A stretch of DNA of 64,000 nt from Hippasteria phrygiana (taxonomy: Eukaryota; Echinodermata; Asteroidea; Valvatida; Goniasteridae). Made by a program: the position numbers and the translations under genes. Numbering within the stretch: position 1 is the first letter of the stretch; the number at the start of each line of letters is the position of its first letter. Shown one piece after another: positions 17,230 to 29,759 of the stretch. The notes under the pieces were generated by a model. It ran no database searches and was not told the DNA's origin. It saw only the letters and a list, made by a program, of their open reading frames with translations. The stretch lies in NCBI GenBank assembly GCA_037893225.1, contig JAZGUH010000184.1, positions 434,001 to 498,000 of the forward strand, written 5' to 3'.

Positions 17230-17920
17230 ATCAGTCAGCGCGCAGCGTACTCGATAATGAGGTGCCCGGCGACGTTTTATTTGCAGCGAGTTGACGGTCT
17301 CGGACCTACGAGAATTCACGAGGTTTTTGCGAGCGTTCGGTAGTGCCTCAAGAAAATAGATGGGAAGCCCATTTTCGCTGCAGTTTCCGGCCAACATGGA
17401 GTTGTGAGTAAAAATGTATTTCCTTCTGCATCGAATAATACAATTTTTAAACATTTTTTCGTTGTGAAGGCTGTTTACTAGGCTTGTAAAATGAGGTATG
17501 AAAAATATAGTTTGTTTAAACTACCTGCACGTTTGTGGTGATCCTGACTGTTTCGAGATATTTTGAGATGAAATTTGTCGTTTGCTGGACACTTGAAGAG
17601 TTATGCTTTCGATCGGTACTATTTCCATGTCTGCAGGTTCAACGAGCGATTTTTATTTTGATGCTAAATGTTGGCGAAAATTACAAACTTACACGGGGAA
17701 ATGTCTGATGTCAATGACGTCACGGTGTACGTACGTGGGTGCTTATTGCGCGATGCGGCGAGAGAGAAAGGCATGTCGACAATATGTTCCTGTCCCGTTT
17801 CACATGATGTGGCATACATGTTCATGAAATGCAAATTTGGCTGTGTTATAAAAACATTTATAATGTGCTCTTTTTATGTTTCAGAGTTTCTCGGCCTAGT
17901 ACTGTGAACTGGGTAACAGG
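17230..17920. other. GC-richer unique stretch, no gene recognised
   Basis: A CpG-rich patch at about 17,240-17,400 contains AACATGGAGTTGTGAGTA, which resembles a start codon followed by a splice donor, but there is no supporting downstream exon. The rest is unremarkable. Confidence 0.3.
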
Positions 17921-18250
17921 ACAACTCGTACCTTGGACAACTCGTACCTTGGCCAACTCGTACCTTGGCCAACTCGTACCTTGGCCAACTCGTACCTTGG
18001 ACAACTCGTACCTTGGACAACTCGTACCTTGGACAACTCGTACCTTGGATTGGACAACTCGTACCTTGGACAACTCGTACCTTGGACAACTCGTACCTTG
18101 GACAACTCGTACCTTGGACAACTCGTACCTTGGATTGGACAACTCGTACCTTGGATTGGACAACTCGTACCTTGGACAACTCGTACCTTGGATTGGACAA
18201 CTCGCACCTTTGACAACTCGTACCTAGGTTTGGACAACTCGTACCTTAGA
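17921..18250. repeat. 16-bp minisatellite ACAACTCGTACCTTGG
   Basis: About twenty units in tandem, some separated by an extra ATT, with degenerate units at the right end. Frames that run through it in all phases are artefacts of the repeat. Confidence 0.97.
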
Positions 18251-18937
18251 CCATGGAGGAATAAGACACTCGTTTGCACAACTCGTACCCTGTTTTAAAC
18301 ATGGGAATTGCCCATCACTTAAAGACTTATATTACTCTCGAAATGTGTTTAAAATTAAAAAAATGACAAAAAGTGTGCTGTCATTGAAGTCCAGTGTGTA
18401 TGTACGAGTCCATGTATTATAGACAGATTTTTAGAGATGTTGAAACGACTCCGGTTTTGTTGAAACGCATGTACATCAGGCATGCAACTTTTCATCGGAT
18501 CAGCTGATTCCTCGTTTTTCACTTCACACTTATGGTATGCCATTGAAAATTGAAAAACACAAACTCTTGTAAAGATTGGAATTTCCTCATTTGTTTGTGA
18601 GGTTGCATGCCTGGTACATGTACATGTATTATGTTTTTATTGGACATTCCACTGCACAGTCTTCTTTTAATTCTAAAGACCCTAGTTTTTGCAATTTTGA
18701 ATCATATCTTTTGGTAGAAAATGCAGTTTACTTGGGCATTTTTCAGCAATGCCATATGCCTCTAAATGTTTTGTGGTTCATTAATTTCCCTCAAATCTCA
18801 ACACCGAAACCTTGCAAGATGTTATGCATTGAAGAACTTATTATTTATTGGTGTTTGATTTAAGTATACTTGTAGAAAAACTTAACATGTAGTGTCATGT
18901 TTACTCTTGTAAACACATTTTCATGTCTTTCGACTTA
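18251..18937. other. Non-coding stretch
   Basis: I see no gene. A single CATGGAGGAA at 18,252-18,261 resembles one end of the short palindromic inserts described elsewhere. The rest is AT-rich unique sequence. Confidence 0.4.
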
Positions 18938-19427
18938 CAGTTTTTCTCAGTTGCTTTGATGCACTTCCCGAGACACTAACCTCTTTCTCAAAACTCAAAA
19001 TGCAATCCCCAAAACACTGAAAGCATTTCTCACAACACTGTACCACCCGTGCAAAAGCAAATATATCAATCAAAATGCTAACAACAGGCGTCAAAATACA
19101 CTAAGTCAGTCGATTGCTACATCAATGTAACCAAATGCACAGCTCCTTCTGATCACTGCGTGAACACCGATACCCAAATGGCAAAGTAGTTGCATCAAAA
19201 CTGGACAGAGTGATAGTGTTGCTGACAATGTAAACAACAAATGGACACACTATATAAGAAAGGACACATTTGTGATGGTGTGTATCTTGAATGTATTACG
19301 TTTATTACATATTGTGTAATACATGTACATGTAGTATTGTTGTCTTATTTCTTATTTCTCTATTTATGTATAGTTTTTGGGACAATCGCCCCATTGCTGA
19401 CAAATGTAGTCAAGCTCCACAGGACTC

Positions 19428-21319
19428 TCATTGGGCATCCATTCTCTCCTCCCTGTTTGGCCAAAGCACTTCATCCACATCGCATCTGATGTGTTGCCTC
19501 TGAAGGCACCGAGGGAAAAACCTGTGGGACAACAGATGAAAATGTTATTGCGCTAAACAATAAAGTAATGCTCATGTACACACATTACCCACATCAAATA
19601 CTAAAGAAATAGATACAACGAACCTTCTGGCATGACGTATCCAACCTTGGCAGTCCTCGATTGAGATATCCCCACAACCAGCATTCATGGCGTCCAGTAG
19701 AGATAATTGGTTTTGGGGCCGGTGATCATGCACCTTCCACCTCCATGCTGAAAAAATTCTTCAATGGGATTGAGGAAAGGTGAATAGGGTGGAAGGAACT
19801 CCCTCAGCATTCGTGGACGGGCAGCAAACCATTCCCCGACAAGAAGGGAGCGGTGGAATGTGACATTATCCCAAATCACGACATAATTTGGCAAGTCAGG
19901 ATTCACCACTCCCCTCTCATTCTCACGGATGAGCGCATTGTACAGCCCCCCCAAGAAATCAAAAAGACGGGCTGTGTTGTAAGGTCCGATGAGGGGAACA
20001 TGGTGGATTACGCCGTTGTTAGAGATGGCAGCACACATTGATATGTTCCCCCCACGCTGGCCTGTACATCAACTGTGGCACGGTGACCGATGATGTTCCT
20101 GCCACGTCTTCTGACCTTGTTGAGGTTGAATCCTGCCTCATCCACATACACAAATGTATGTGGGGTGTTATTCGCCTCCAGATCCATCATCCTCTAAAAA
20201 CGTAAGCACAGCGGTTCACATCAATCCCAAATACAGGACACAATACAATGTAAAGCAACACACTGCACTGTATAACAACAGCACATGCACTGTGTAGGCC
20301 ACATCCTTAAAGTAGGTCTGCTTATGACACGCATACTATAATACATGTATATGTAAATTGTCAAATCGTCATGATGTACTGCAATGGTGTTATTGACACC
20401 AAACATACTGTTCAGGCTCATACCTGTACATATTGGAATCTTAGCTGCTTCGCCCTTTCAGAATTCCTTTCAAATGGAACTTTGTAAACTTGTTTCATTG
20501 ACATCTCGTTCTTCTTGAGGACCCTGTCAATGGTGGAGAGACTCACAGAGCCAATGTTACCAAAGATGCCATTATCAGCTATGACAGCACTCTGGATCTC
20601 TCGCAGTCGGATACAATTGTTAGCTTTCACCATGTCGACTATGGCTACCTCTTGTTGTGGTGTGAACATTCGGCCTCTCCCACCAGCGTGGGGCAGTGCT
20701 TCAATTCTATAGATATAGATGTTACAGTAAAATTAAATGTGTTACAGCGTGCTATTATGACCAATTTTACAGTCAGTACTGTAATATGTAGTACATGTAG
20801 TGTGTTACTATACCTGTTATCATTCCTGAACACACGTATTATCGATGCCACAGTGGACCGGGTCAGCTGAGGCTGCACTCGTCGACCTGCTTCAGCCATA
20901 CTTAGGCCATGATTCACTACATGGTCAACAATGGTGGCTCGTATCTCATTTGGAACATTCATATTCCTTCCCCTGCCTCTTCCCCTGCCTCTTCCCCTGC
21001 CTCTTCCCCTGCCTCTTCCCCTGCCTCTTCCCCTGCCTCTTCCCCTGCCTCTTCCCCTGCCTCTTCCCCTGCCTCTTCCCCTGCCTCTTCCCCTGCCTCT
21101 TCCCCTGCCTCTTCCCCTGCCTCTTCCCCTCTCCCCTTCCCCTTCCCTGCCTCCTTCCCTGCCTCCCCGTCCCCTGTGCACTCTTCCTCCTGCCCTACCA
21201 CCACGCACACGGACACCGTCTCTTGCACGACGCTCGTTGATACCTGCCTCTCGCTCCATTTTACGTAGAACTAGTGCGCTCAGTGGAACCCTTATATACA
21301 CTTTATGAGTACTGAACAT
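19428..21319 (-). pseudogene. IS630-like DDE transposase, four exons, two frameshifts
   Basis: Four exons are joined by three GT-AG introns: exon 1 21,319 (or 21,259) to 20,814; exon 2 20,706-20,424; exon 3 20,193-19,624; exon 4 19,521-19,428, ending in TGA. Exon 1 has a long Arg-Gly repeat followed by a helix-turn-helix (AEAGRRVQPQLTRSTVASII). Exon 2 continues the DNA-binding region (MFTPQQEVAIVDMV). Exon 3 carries the catalytic acidic residues in VYVDEAGFNL, VIWDNVTFHRS and FLPPYSPFLNPIEEFF. The frame is lost at a G6 run (20,048-20,053) and again at a short T-run (19,751-19,756), after which the expected C-terminal segment continues in another frame. The family is well known from fish and invertebrate genomes. 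Confidence 0.85.
20966..21130. repeat. 12-bp minisatellite inside the transposase exon
   Basis: About fourteen copies of CCTCTTCCCCTG, read on the minus strand as an uninterrupted Arg-Gly repeat in exon 1 of the transposase. The neighbouring bases up to 21,160 are a degenerate extension. Confidence 0.95.
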
Positions 21320-21750
21320 TCAGCATTTCCACCTTGTGTGATGGAATGGACAGCATTATGCTCCGGTAGTAGGCCTATTCAATTGTGCCAGTGAAGAGCA
21401 GTTACTCACTCCCATCGTGCTGGCGTTATCTTTTGTACAAACACAATGCTCATTGTACGTAGTATTTTGCATGCAATGATTTACCCAATGCACAACTGCG
21501 GTATTTCGAATGGAAAATGTACACAGTCAGTTGAGAAGAAAACAACCTGTTTTGCCTAGAATGTCAAAATAGAATGAAAATTGCATCTGTGTATGGCAAG
21601 TGCGTTTAGAGTTTTGCATTTTGTGTGCACACAATGGGAACTGGAAATAGTGGATTGGCCAATTGCATTCATGATGTGGGGTTTTGAGACGCTGTTAAAA
21701 AAATGAGGTAAGAGTTTGGGAAAGTGCATTAAAGCGATTGAGAAAAACTG

Positions 21751-23024
21751 TAATGTAAAAAGTGTGAAAATGTCATTTCTGCAATGTCTTGTGCCCTTCT
21801 TTGAAATAATATTACGGGGATAAAAGTCTTTCAGTTCCTTGTATACAAAACATTTGTAGCTGCTTGTGAAAATAAAATAGAAGTGAAAATGGTACACAGG
21901 TTTTAGTTGTATTCATTAAAGCATCATTTTCTGTTATTTATTATTTGTCATCCATGATCTACAACATATGAATGTTATAGGAATACAAAAATTGATAGGG
22001 TATCTCCCCCCCCCCCCCCCCCCTTTTACAGGAAATAGCATTGTGGGTAGCCTATATTTACATTTTACAATACTTGTTTTGGCCAAACCCGTCAAAGAAA
22101 AAGTGGTTTCCCTTTTTGTTTTTAATCAGTTTGAGCCAAAACTAAATGAAAAGGAAAATCATCAATAGACAACTTTTTATCGGCACACAATAATTTCGAT
22201 TTAACCCCATTTTCAATTCCAGGCTGTACAACTTAGGTTGTGGATATATTACATTTGTCATTGAAAAACATAGACAAAAATGACCAAAAAAACAGCCTGG
22301 CACTCTTTGTGATGTGTTTATAATACATCATTTTACATGTCCTTTCCCTATTCCGAGAAGACATGTGCATTACGCAACGATTTTATTTTCTAGTCTGGCG
22401 CCTTTACTCCGCCTTCACATTTTATTATAAGCCTGTATGTGGAGCAGGGTACCTGACACATGAAAGCGCCCTTGTGTTAAATGTAGCGGTGCCTGATTGG
22501 TCAAGATGCAAAGTCGTTTGGGGATATGACCAATGAGGACAGCACACTCGTGCCATCCACGTGCTTGCAAAGCTGCGTTGTTTTTCTAATCTGGGCATAA
22601 GGAATGGACATAATTTTTTAGTGATCCTGACTGTTTCGAATAATCAAGAGAACCGTATTTATAAAGATAGGTAACTTAATATTATAGCTTGTCTCCAACC
22701 CGTCAGATTCTTCTGCCCAACTTCGTTTAGTTTAGAAAAAAGACATTTTTCACCGACCGTAAATTCACTACAACAACGGTCACATTTTCGTTCATATATT
22801 TCACAAAATGGACGTTTAAAATTTGAATAATCTAACTAAACAATAAGGCTTTACCATTTCCAGCCTGTCTGTTAATTAAAATCTTACTTTTAAAAACACG
22901 TTAACTGGAAAATGAATTTCGAAAATGTGATCTCCAATCTCATGAATATGCATTTACCGAGCGTTTTATGCATACGCTGCAAATATACGAAAGCACTTTT
23001 CAGCACGCTGCGCGCTGACTGTAA
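21751..23024. other. Non-coding stretch with a poly-C tract
   Basis: A C20 run lies at about 22,004-22,023. No gene is visible. The segment between about 22,380 and 22,600 is GC-richer, without a recognisable exon. Confidence 0.4.
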
Positions 23025-23351
23025 ATGTGTAGGCCTATACACACACAATTTGGAAGACAATCAAAATATTGGAAATCTCGTGAACAAGGCCAGTTAATTT
23101 CTGAAAAACGTTCATGTACGAAATATTGGTCTTCATACGAATGATCACATTTTAGGCCACGAGGTACCATATAAAAAAAATTAAAAACAAGAATATTCAA
23201 AGTAATCGGAAATCAACCAAAGGGAAAATATAATTGTGTACACGGACTGAGAGTATAGTGACCGATTCAAGTAAATACTGCAGTCATGATGGCAATCGGC
23301 AATCAACGTAATCAATGACATACAAAACCGAACATGATCATTCCGGTCAAT
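23025..23351 (+). repeat. Copy of third inverted-repeat unit, left of an insertion
   Basis: It matches the reverse complement of about 37,694-38,057, and partly the direct copy at 26,838-27,085 (shared landmark TTGGAAGACAATCAAAATA). The match to the right arm resumes at 26,505 after the 3.15-kb insertion. Confidence 0.85.
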
Positions 23352-26300
23352 CCCTTACAAAAACGTTCTATAGAATTCTATAGAGTGTTTTATAGAGCTC
23401 TTTACGGTTCTATAGAGGCAATGGTTTTCTATAGAATATTTAAGGCTGTCTATAGAGATTTAAAAAAAATTATATAGATTTCTATAGAACAAATCTTCCA
23501 GTCAGAGTGTTCTATAGAATTGTTTCTATAGAAATTAGACATATTAATTTGTTTGTTGAAAGTATGTACATTTATATAGTAACCCACAATATGTCTCTAA
23601 TTTCTATAGAAACATAGAATTGTATAGAATACTCCAATAAGAAAGACTGTCTATAGAGATTTCTAAAAAAACTATAGATTTCTATAGAACACTGATTAAA
23701 CAAATTCCTGTCGGTCTTCTATAGAATTCTATGTTTCTATAGAAATTATAGACACATTATTGTTTGTAGAAAGTATGTACATATTTAAAGTAACCCACAA
23801 TATGGCCCTAATTTCTATAGAAACATAGAATTATATAGAACACTCCATATGATTTTATTTTTCTGTAGAAATTAGAGATGAGTATAACTACTTTAAAAAA
23901 AAAAATGTTCAATCAAATTTACTAACAAGATCAAGGCTGAGGACTATGATTTTTAAAGAAGCGATTATAAACATTTTCAATGTATTCATTTGTTTTCCCT
24001 TACCGAACTGTGGTGATGTACACCACACAGCTAGCCCAACAGTTTACTAAGCCAAACAGGAAGTGGATGTGTACAGACCCTAGTACAGACCAAAGCCTAC
24101 ATGTACTGTTACATCATCAAGAGTATCATGTTAAGTCACATGACAAGGTGACCTTGCTGCTTGCATACCAGAGATAAACGGTCAGTGTGGGAAATTTGAA
24201 ATCTGCACTGCAGTCAGTTGAATGTCAGTGCAGCAGTGCAGTATAGGCTTGATGGCAGAAATTGTATAAAACTGGGTCATAAATCGTGGATATTTGCATG
24301 GCATTTACATGTATGCCTGTGGACATAATTCACTGCTCACGTACACACTCAACCTGTACATGACATGTACAAAATACACTGGTGATTAATTGCTGGATGG
24401 ATGGACAAGTCTTTGGACATGATCGATCACACGTACAAGATACAAGCAACATGTTAAACCATAGAGGAAGGAATGGTTGAACCATGTCGACACGCTGATC
24501 AGCTCCGTGCGCCGTCGAATGAGGGCGCTGTCCACATAACAACCGCACTTCCGTGGGGAGTACGTCGCTGGTATCCGCACCGCGCTCCTCGTTCATTTGA
24601 TACTCGTATACCCAGTGGGATTGCTTTGTCTGTTTGCCGACTCTCGATAATTGAGTTTTCAATAAGAATATCACAGCGGGAACCAGACACTTAAATTGAA
24701 GTCAGGTAAGATGGCGTCGATATTGACCCCCCAACTCGCCTTTTCTTTCCGCTGAGGGGGGTAGTTGTGCACGGAGCTCATAGTAGGAGGTGACATTCCC
24801 TTTTTTGGCTTACACAATCTTATTTTGACTAATATTCTGTAAAGATTGTACCCATTGTTGCTTTGTATGTTAGTGATAACAAAACAGTTGTTAGCCAGCT
24901 GTCTAAATTTCAAATGAAAAGGGAAAATAAAATGTATATGACAAAGGATAAAAAAAAAAAAATGGGGGGGGGGGGGGGGGGGCACACTGCCATAGCCGTC
25001 AACTCCCAAAATATTGGGGGGGGGGGGTGTGTCCCCCATGATTGCCCATGCTTTAAGTCCATCAGAAAGTCCATTTAACTTTTAATTTTTGCCTATTGAT
25101 CGCCACAAAATTATTTCATAAATTTTCATCTGTGTCCGGAGTAAACCGAGTTTTACTAGTCCGTGTGTATTTTAGATTTTCGGAAGTATGAGTTAAATTT
25201 TTCGCCAGGACATTTCTCTTTACGTCAGGTGATTTATCAGTTTCCACAAATTTATATACTAGTAAAAATTTCACAAAGGCCTTTTTCAGGGCTGATTTTC
25301 TTAAGAGATCAATGTAAATTGTCCAAGTGCGCCAACAGGGGTGATTGTTCACTATTAATATTTTAACAACGAAAATGTAGTTTCCCCCCTTAAATCTCCG
25401 TTAAATTTCAGAGATTTATGGTGGGATCTATTTTCATTGTTAAAGATTCATGTGTTTTAGGCTCTTTTATCTTTCATACTGTAATCATTCTTGTTCGTCT
25501 CTTTGCATTTGTTTATAAAATACAAAACTATTTAAGCCTTCTTTAATTCACTTGTTTTGTATCCGTCCAAAGTTTTTTTAAAAATTCCTTTTTGCCTACC
25601 ATTTCTTTAATATAGAAACAATGATGTTTGTGGAATTATGTAGTTTCCTATTTAATTAATGTTGATCGCATATCGGGTGCTTATACATGTATTTATACAT
25701 TTTTCATTAATTCCCTGTGTGAAATTATTCATGTACAGTATTAGATTTGGAAAAATTCAGGACTGTTTTGGCCATGGCCTATGCTGGAAATAAATGCAGT
25801 GAAAAGTACACAGCAAAAAAGTATTGATCTCCAATTGTTTTAATTTTGAAGGATGAAGTGTATCACGTTGATATTTTCTTGTCAAGAGTAATGCCATAGG
25901 TTGATAGAAAAGTCGACATACATATAAAGGATTCAATTAAAATGTTTAGAAAAGTTACCAAGTTTGTAAATACTTATGACATTCTATAAAAATGGAGTCA
26001 TCTTTCTTTATAATTCTATTAGATGTTTTATAGAAAAGTGGTCATATTTCTATAGAATTCTACTAGATGTTTTATAGAAAAGTGGTCATATTTCTATAGA
26101 ATTCTACTAGATGTTTTATAGAAAAGTGGTCATATTTCTATAGAATTCTATTTGTTTTATAGAAAAAAGGCAAATTTTCTAAAGAATTCTATAAAAACTA
26201 TAGAGGATCTCTAAAGAAATTATAACAATTATATATACAAATCTATAGAAAAATTATGTAGAATGTTATAGACATTCTATAGAATTATCTTTTATAGAAT

Positions 26301-26504
26301 TGTAAAAAAATTATAGAAAAGTGGCCCATTTTCTAAAGAAACTCTAAAGAATCTCTAAAGAAACTCTAAATAATCTCTAAAGAAACTCTAAAGAAACTCT
26401 AAAGAAACTCTATACAAATTCTATAAAGAAATTCTATATAATATCGTATAGAAATTCCATAGATTTTGTTTTTTATAGAATTCTATAGAATTTTTTTGTA
26501 AGGG
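23352..26504. mobile_element. 3.15-kb DNA element with TTCTATAGAA subterminal palindromes, AT target duplication
   Basis: The ends are inverted: CCCTTACAAAAA at the left and TTTTTTTGTAAGGG at the right, each followed inward by many TTCTATAGAA palindromes (23,370-23,860 and 25,980-26,490). AT flanks both sides. The uninterrupted site is preserved at 37,685-37,701 in the mirrored arm, which fixes the insertion limits. No transposase is visible in the interior, which includes a GC-rich patch at 24,480-24,640, a G20 tract near 24,965 and a second G-run near 25,016. It looks non-autonomous. AT duplications are, from memory, a feature of the ISL2EU superfamily, but the assignment is open. Confidence 0.8.
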
Positions 26505-27085
26505 ATAATAACAGCAAAAGTGACATCGTCGATCTAGAGTCGACCAATTATATACAAGTAAATACAGGGTACAAGGCAAAAAAGGTTAATAGCTGCAGGC
26601 AAGCGAGTGCCGACTCAATATAACCACGGTTCTCCGCACAGTGATGAATACCATAAAATGTAAATAGAACATCAGGGAATAATTGACTTAGCGGAAAAAC
26701 AAATTGGGCTGGCCTACAGCACATTGCGGTAACCATACTCAAGGTCATCCTGGGGCAAGTTCCATGTGGTTTGTACACACTCGTTGTACACAAACAACAG
26801 TCAGTGGATGTCACGGGACATAACAGAAAAGGAGGGTAATGTGTAGGCCTATACTAACAATTTGGAAGACAATCAAAATATTGGAAATCTCGTGAACAAG
26901 GCCAGTTAATTTCTGAAAAACGTGCATGTACGAAATATTGGTCGTCATACGAATGATCGAATTTTAGGCCACGTATACAAAATTATACAACAAGAATATT
27001 CGAAGTAATCGGAAATCAACCAAAGGGAAAATATAATTGTGTACACGGACTCTGAGTACAGTGACCGATTCAAGTGAATACTGCA
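26505..27085 (+). repeat. Rearranged copies of the inverted-repeat units
   Basis: Bases 26,505-26,615 continue the arm interrupted by the 3.15-kb element. From about 26,620 a second partial copy of the unit also seen at 16,960-17,229 begins, followed by the unit seen at 23,025-23,280. The right arm has these once only, so the left side carries a local duplication. Confidence 0.75.
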
Positions 27086-27971
27086 TGGGTGGTAATTAAA
27101 TTTACTGGAACAAAGAGGTTATCTATGCTTAAAATCGTGGGAACTTTTCCTGTCGGATCAAGTGTTAATTTTAACAGGGGCTGACAACTGTATATCACAT
27201 TGGGAATACTCAGTTCATTTCCGGTTGTGGGGGCATGCGCCTCCAAGTTGCGCGTTCTCGGACAATGGAAATTTTGAAGAAACACGATTTAAAAGTGACA
27301 TTATTATGCCATTGTGTTAACAATGAAAAATAGGAATACTGGTAGCGGCTCACTGAAGGGGGGGGGGGGGGGGGGGGCTTGAGACAATATGTCTTTTTTT
27401 GGCGGCGAGATGTATGGGGCATATTTCCGAGCAGTATAAACCAATACATGTGTAAATGACGCCGCCAACGTCAGAAGAGGCACCACCCCGATCCCAACCC
27501 AACCATCCACCTCCACCTACTTTTTCAAAATGATTTTCCGGAGCTAGTTGTTTTCCTAAAACAACTTTATTAAACACAATTGGGGGGATTTTTCTTTCGA
27601 AATACATGCTAAACCCCCACCCCAAGTCAAATCTTACCGGTGCGCCACTTAATACTGGGCGGATATAATGAATATCGAGAGGATCGAATTTCCCTTGATA
27701 ATAATTTTACTAATTGATAATAATTGCGGGCACAGATATGGGTGCATATTCTAAGAAACTTGCATTAAAATGTCCTTAAACATGAAAACAATTAGAGAAA
27801 AACCCGAACGATGAGACGGACAAAACGTTCCTTGATTTTTTCCGTGTACCTACCTTTAGAATGTATGAATCAAAAGGTATGCGTGCTGGTGTTATGCCTG
27901 TCAAAACAAATTATGTGATGTTGACCAAGCTTTCAGATGCCGCGACTCACCGGGGCGCTGTATACACCCGG
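27086..27971. other. Non-coding stretch with a poly-G tract
   Basis: A G18-20 run lies at about 27,359-27,377. No gene or clear repeat family is visible in the rest. Confidence 0.4.
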
Positions 27972-28003
27972 CTTACCGGCTCCCATGCAGGGCTCGGATT
28001 CTA

Positions 28004-28076
28004 TGTAAGATAGCTCAGTTGGTAGAGCGCCGGTACGGTCACCAGGAGGTCGCAGGTTCGAATCCCGCTCCTGTCA
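28004..28076 (+). tRNA. tRNA-like sequence, degenerate
   Basis: An A-box (TAGCTCAGTTGGTAGAGC) and a B-box (GGTTCGAATCC) are correctly spaced in 73 bases. The T stem is nearly complete, but the acceptor and anticodon stems have several mismatches. It is probably a tRNA-derived pseudogene or SINE head. Related copies are at 52,887 and, truncated, at 36,552 and 53,215. Confidence 0.5.
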
Positions 28077-28605
28077 GTTTCTTTGTTCATTAATAAGTTA
28101 ACAGCTATCTTTTCTGAAATTTCGTTTGTTTACATTTAGTACCATTTTGTTCTTGAAAAAAACATAATTTTAGAGGTTTCCTCGACATTCAAACTTGTAG
28201 ATAACAATGGGGCCATCAAGTCACCGAATTTGTGAACACATTTTCGCTAGATATGTTTTTATCTCTTCGACAGCGTTTGAATATTGTCTCCAAAACCAAC
28301 ATATATTTGTCGGCACTGTTAAAAAGTTTGTGTAAATGTCGACATTAAACACTTAAAATAACGCAAATGTCTGAATTTGTGATCTCTGATATTGAAAAAT
28401 GTGCTTCATTAAATCAAACTCACACCTTAGGTTTTTAGCCTCATTTTGTCAGAAACTGCTCTCAAAATATATTGAGTACGTTTAATACTACGATTTCGGT
28501 GAATTAGTCGGGTTTGTTGAGGTCTGGTACCCCGCATCACGAGCAATCCAAAAACACTCAAACAATTCTGTTCAGTCGGCTTTTAGAATTTCTCAATTTT
28601 ATCGA

Positions 28606-28670
28606 ACCAAACTAAACCAAACCAAACCAAACCAAACCAAACCAAACCAAACCAAACCAAACCAAACCAA
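28606..28670. repeat. (CCAAA)n microsatellite
   Basis: About thirteen pentanucleotide units, missing from the mirrored position near 36,005 in the right arm. It therefore arose or expanded after the arms were formed. Confidence 0.95.
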
Positions 28671-29081
28671 CATCCATTGTATGTAAAAGATCGCCACGTG
28701 ATTGTTTATGATCAGTACTGGTATTGCATATCTACATTGCCTCGTGGAAACATCGATTGTCCAGAAAATGTGACACATGGATTACCAGGTATCGAAACTT
28801 GGAATTTGTTTATACCTTAGCAACAACCACTTTACATGGACAAAATAACCACATAGAATTTGTTTCCCTAACACGAATTTCTTGCAGTAGAATTTTTAGG
28901 GCATGCTTAATACAAAATATTTATTAAAAGTAAATATTGTTGATACATTAACGCCAATGAAAAAGTTTAACTTGGCATCTAACAAGATCGCAAAAGTTCA
29001 CCACCGATCGCAAAAGTCCATCACCACTCGCGAAAGTCCATCACCGATCGTGAAAGTGCTTCACCGATTTGATGATCACAT

Positions 29082-29110
29082 CATGGAGGTGACAGTTTTC
29101 CTACCTCCAT
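29082..29110. mobile_element. 29-bp palindromic insert with 8-bp target duplication
   Basis: The insert begins CATGGAGGTGACAG, ends TACCTCCAT, and is flanked on both sides by GATCACAT (29,074-29,081 and 29,111-29,118). The same insert with the same flanks is present in the mirrored arm (35,571-35,599), so it predates the inverted duplication. Confidence 0.6.
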
Positions 29111-29759
29111 GATCACATTAAATGCCCGTTTGGCGTTCCATAAAATTACCAGATGGACACCGTTGGGCAGGGGGACAGAAAAGCCTAGAGGGTGACAGGA
29201 GACCGGATCGCTACCTGATCAATATGTCGGAGGTGGGGGGGGGGGGGGGGGGGGCAGATTTATCAGGAGTAACATAATTACATTTTACACCGGGTCCAAC
29301 ACAACTCATGCACCCGCAAGTGTAAGGCGAGACTGCTCAACCTGCTACACAGTCCTCCCGCGCATAGCATCATAGAACACGCGACATGACACCGTATAGC
29401 TATCCAAACATGCACACAGCGAGACCAGCCAAAACTTACGTCACACCTCGCTGGCACGCTTCCATCGCCGGCCGGTGTAGCGTGAAATATTGTCACTATG
29501 AAATACGGTATCGATAATTGGAAGAGTGGCCGGTCATGTGAGAGTCTAACTAATAATAGGGAAGAGGAGTCGGAAATTCATGGGAGTCGAACGCACTATA
29601 GCGCCGTAGATACCGCTCACTTTCCGCTACAGTACATAGGGCCCTATATGATATATACAAGTTCAAAAAAATGGTGGGGGACATTTGATACTTGTCCCCC
29701 ACCCTTCAAAACGGGAGGGGGGCGTGTCCCCCGTCCCCAAGGATTGATGCCCCTGAGTG

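Larger units (their letters stand above)
18938..21750 (-). mobile_element. IS630/Tc1-type DNA transposon, 2.8 kb
   Basis: Terminal inverted repeats of about 48 bp begin CAGTTTTTCTCA and end TGAGAAAAACTG-like, and both sides are flanked by TA (18,936-18,937 and 21,751-21,752), the standard target duplication of the Tc1/mariner superfamily. Inside is a spliced DDE transposase gene on the minus strand. The transposase is disrupted, so this copy is probably not autonomous. Confidence 0.88.

Noticed and set aside
17380..17420. Possible first exon of a host gene (ATG followed by GTGAGT)
   Set aside because: It is a single short match without a downstream exon or protein similarity.
17829..18298. 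Overlapping frames on both strands around 18 kb, and a CRISPR-like look of the array
   Set aside because: The 16-bp units are contiguous without unique spacers, so this is a minisatellite. Frames exist in all phases because of the period.
20845..21308. Plus-strand frames rich in Leu-Pro or Ser-Pro repeats
   Set aside because: They are shadows of the Arg-Gly-coding minisatellite of the minus-strand transposase exon.
24450..24490. Another short palindromic insert (CATAGAGGAAGGAAT) near 24.46 kb
   Set aside because: The ends are degenerate and the flanks match in only six of eight bases, so chance cannot be excluded.
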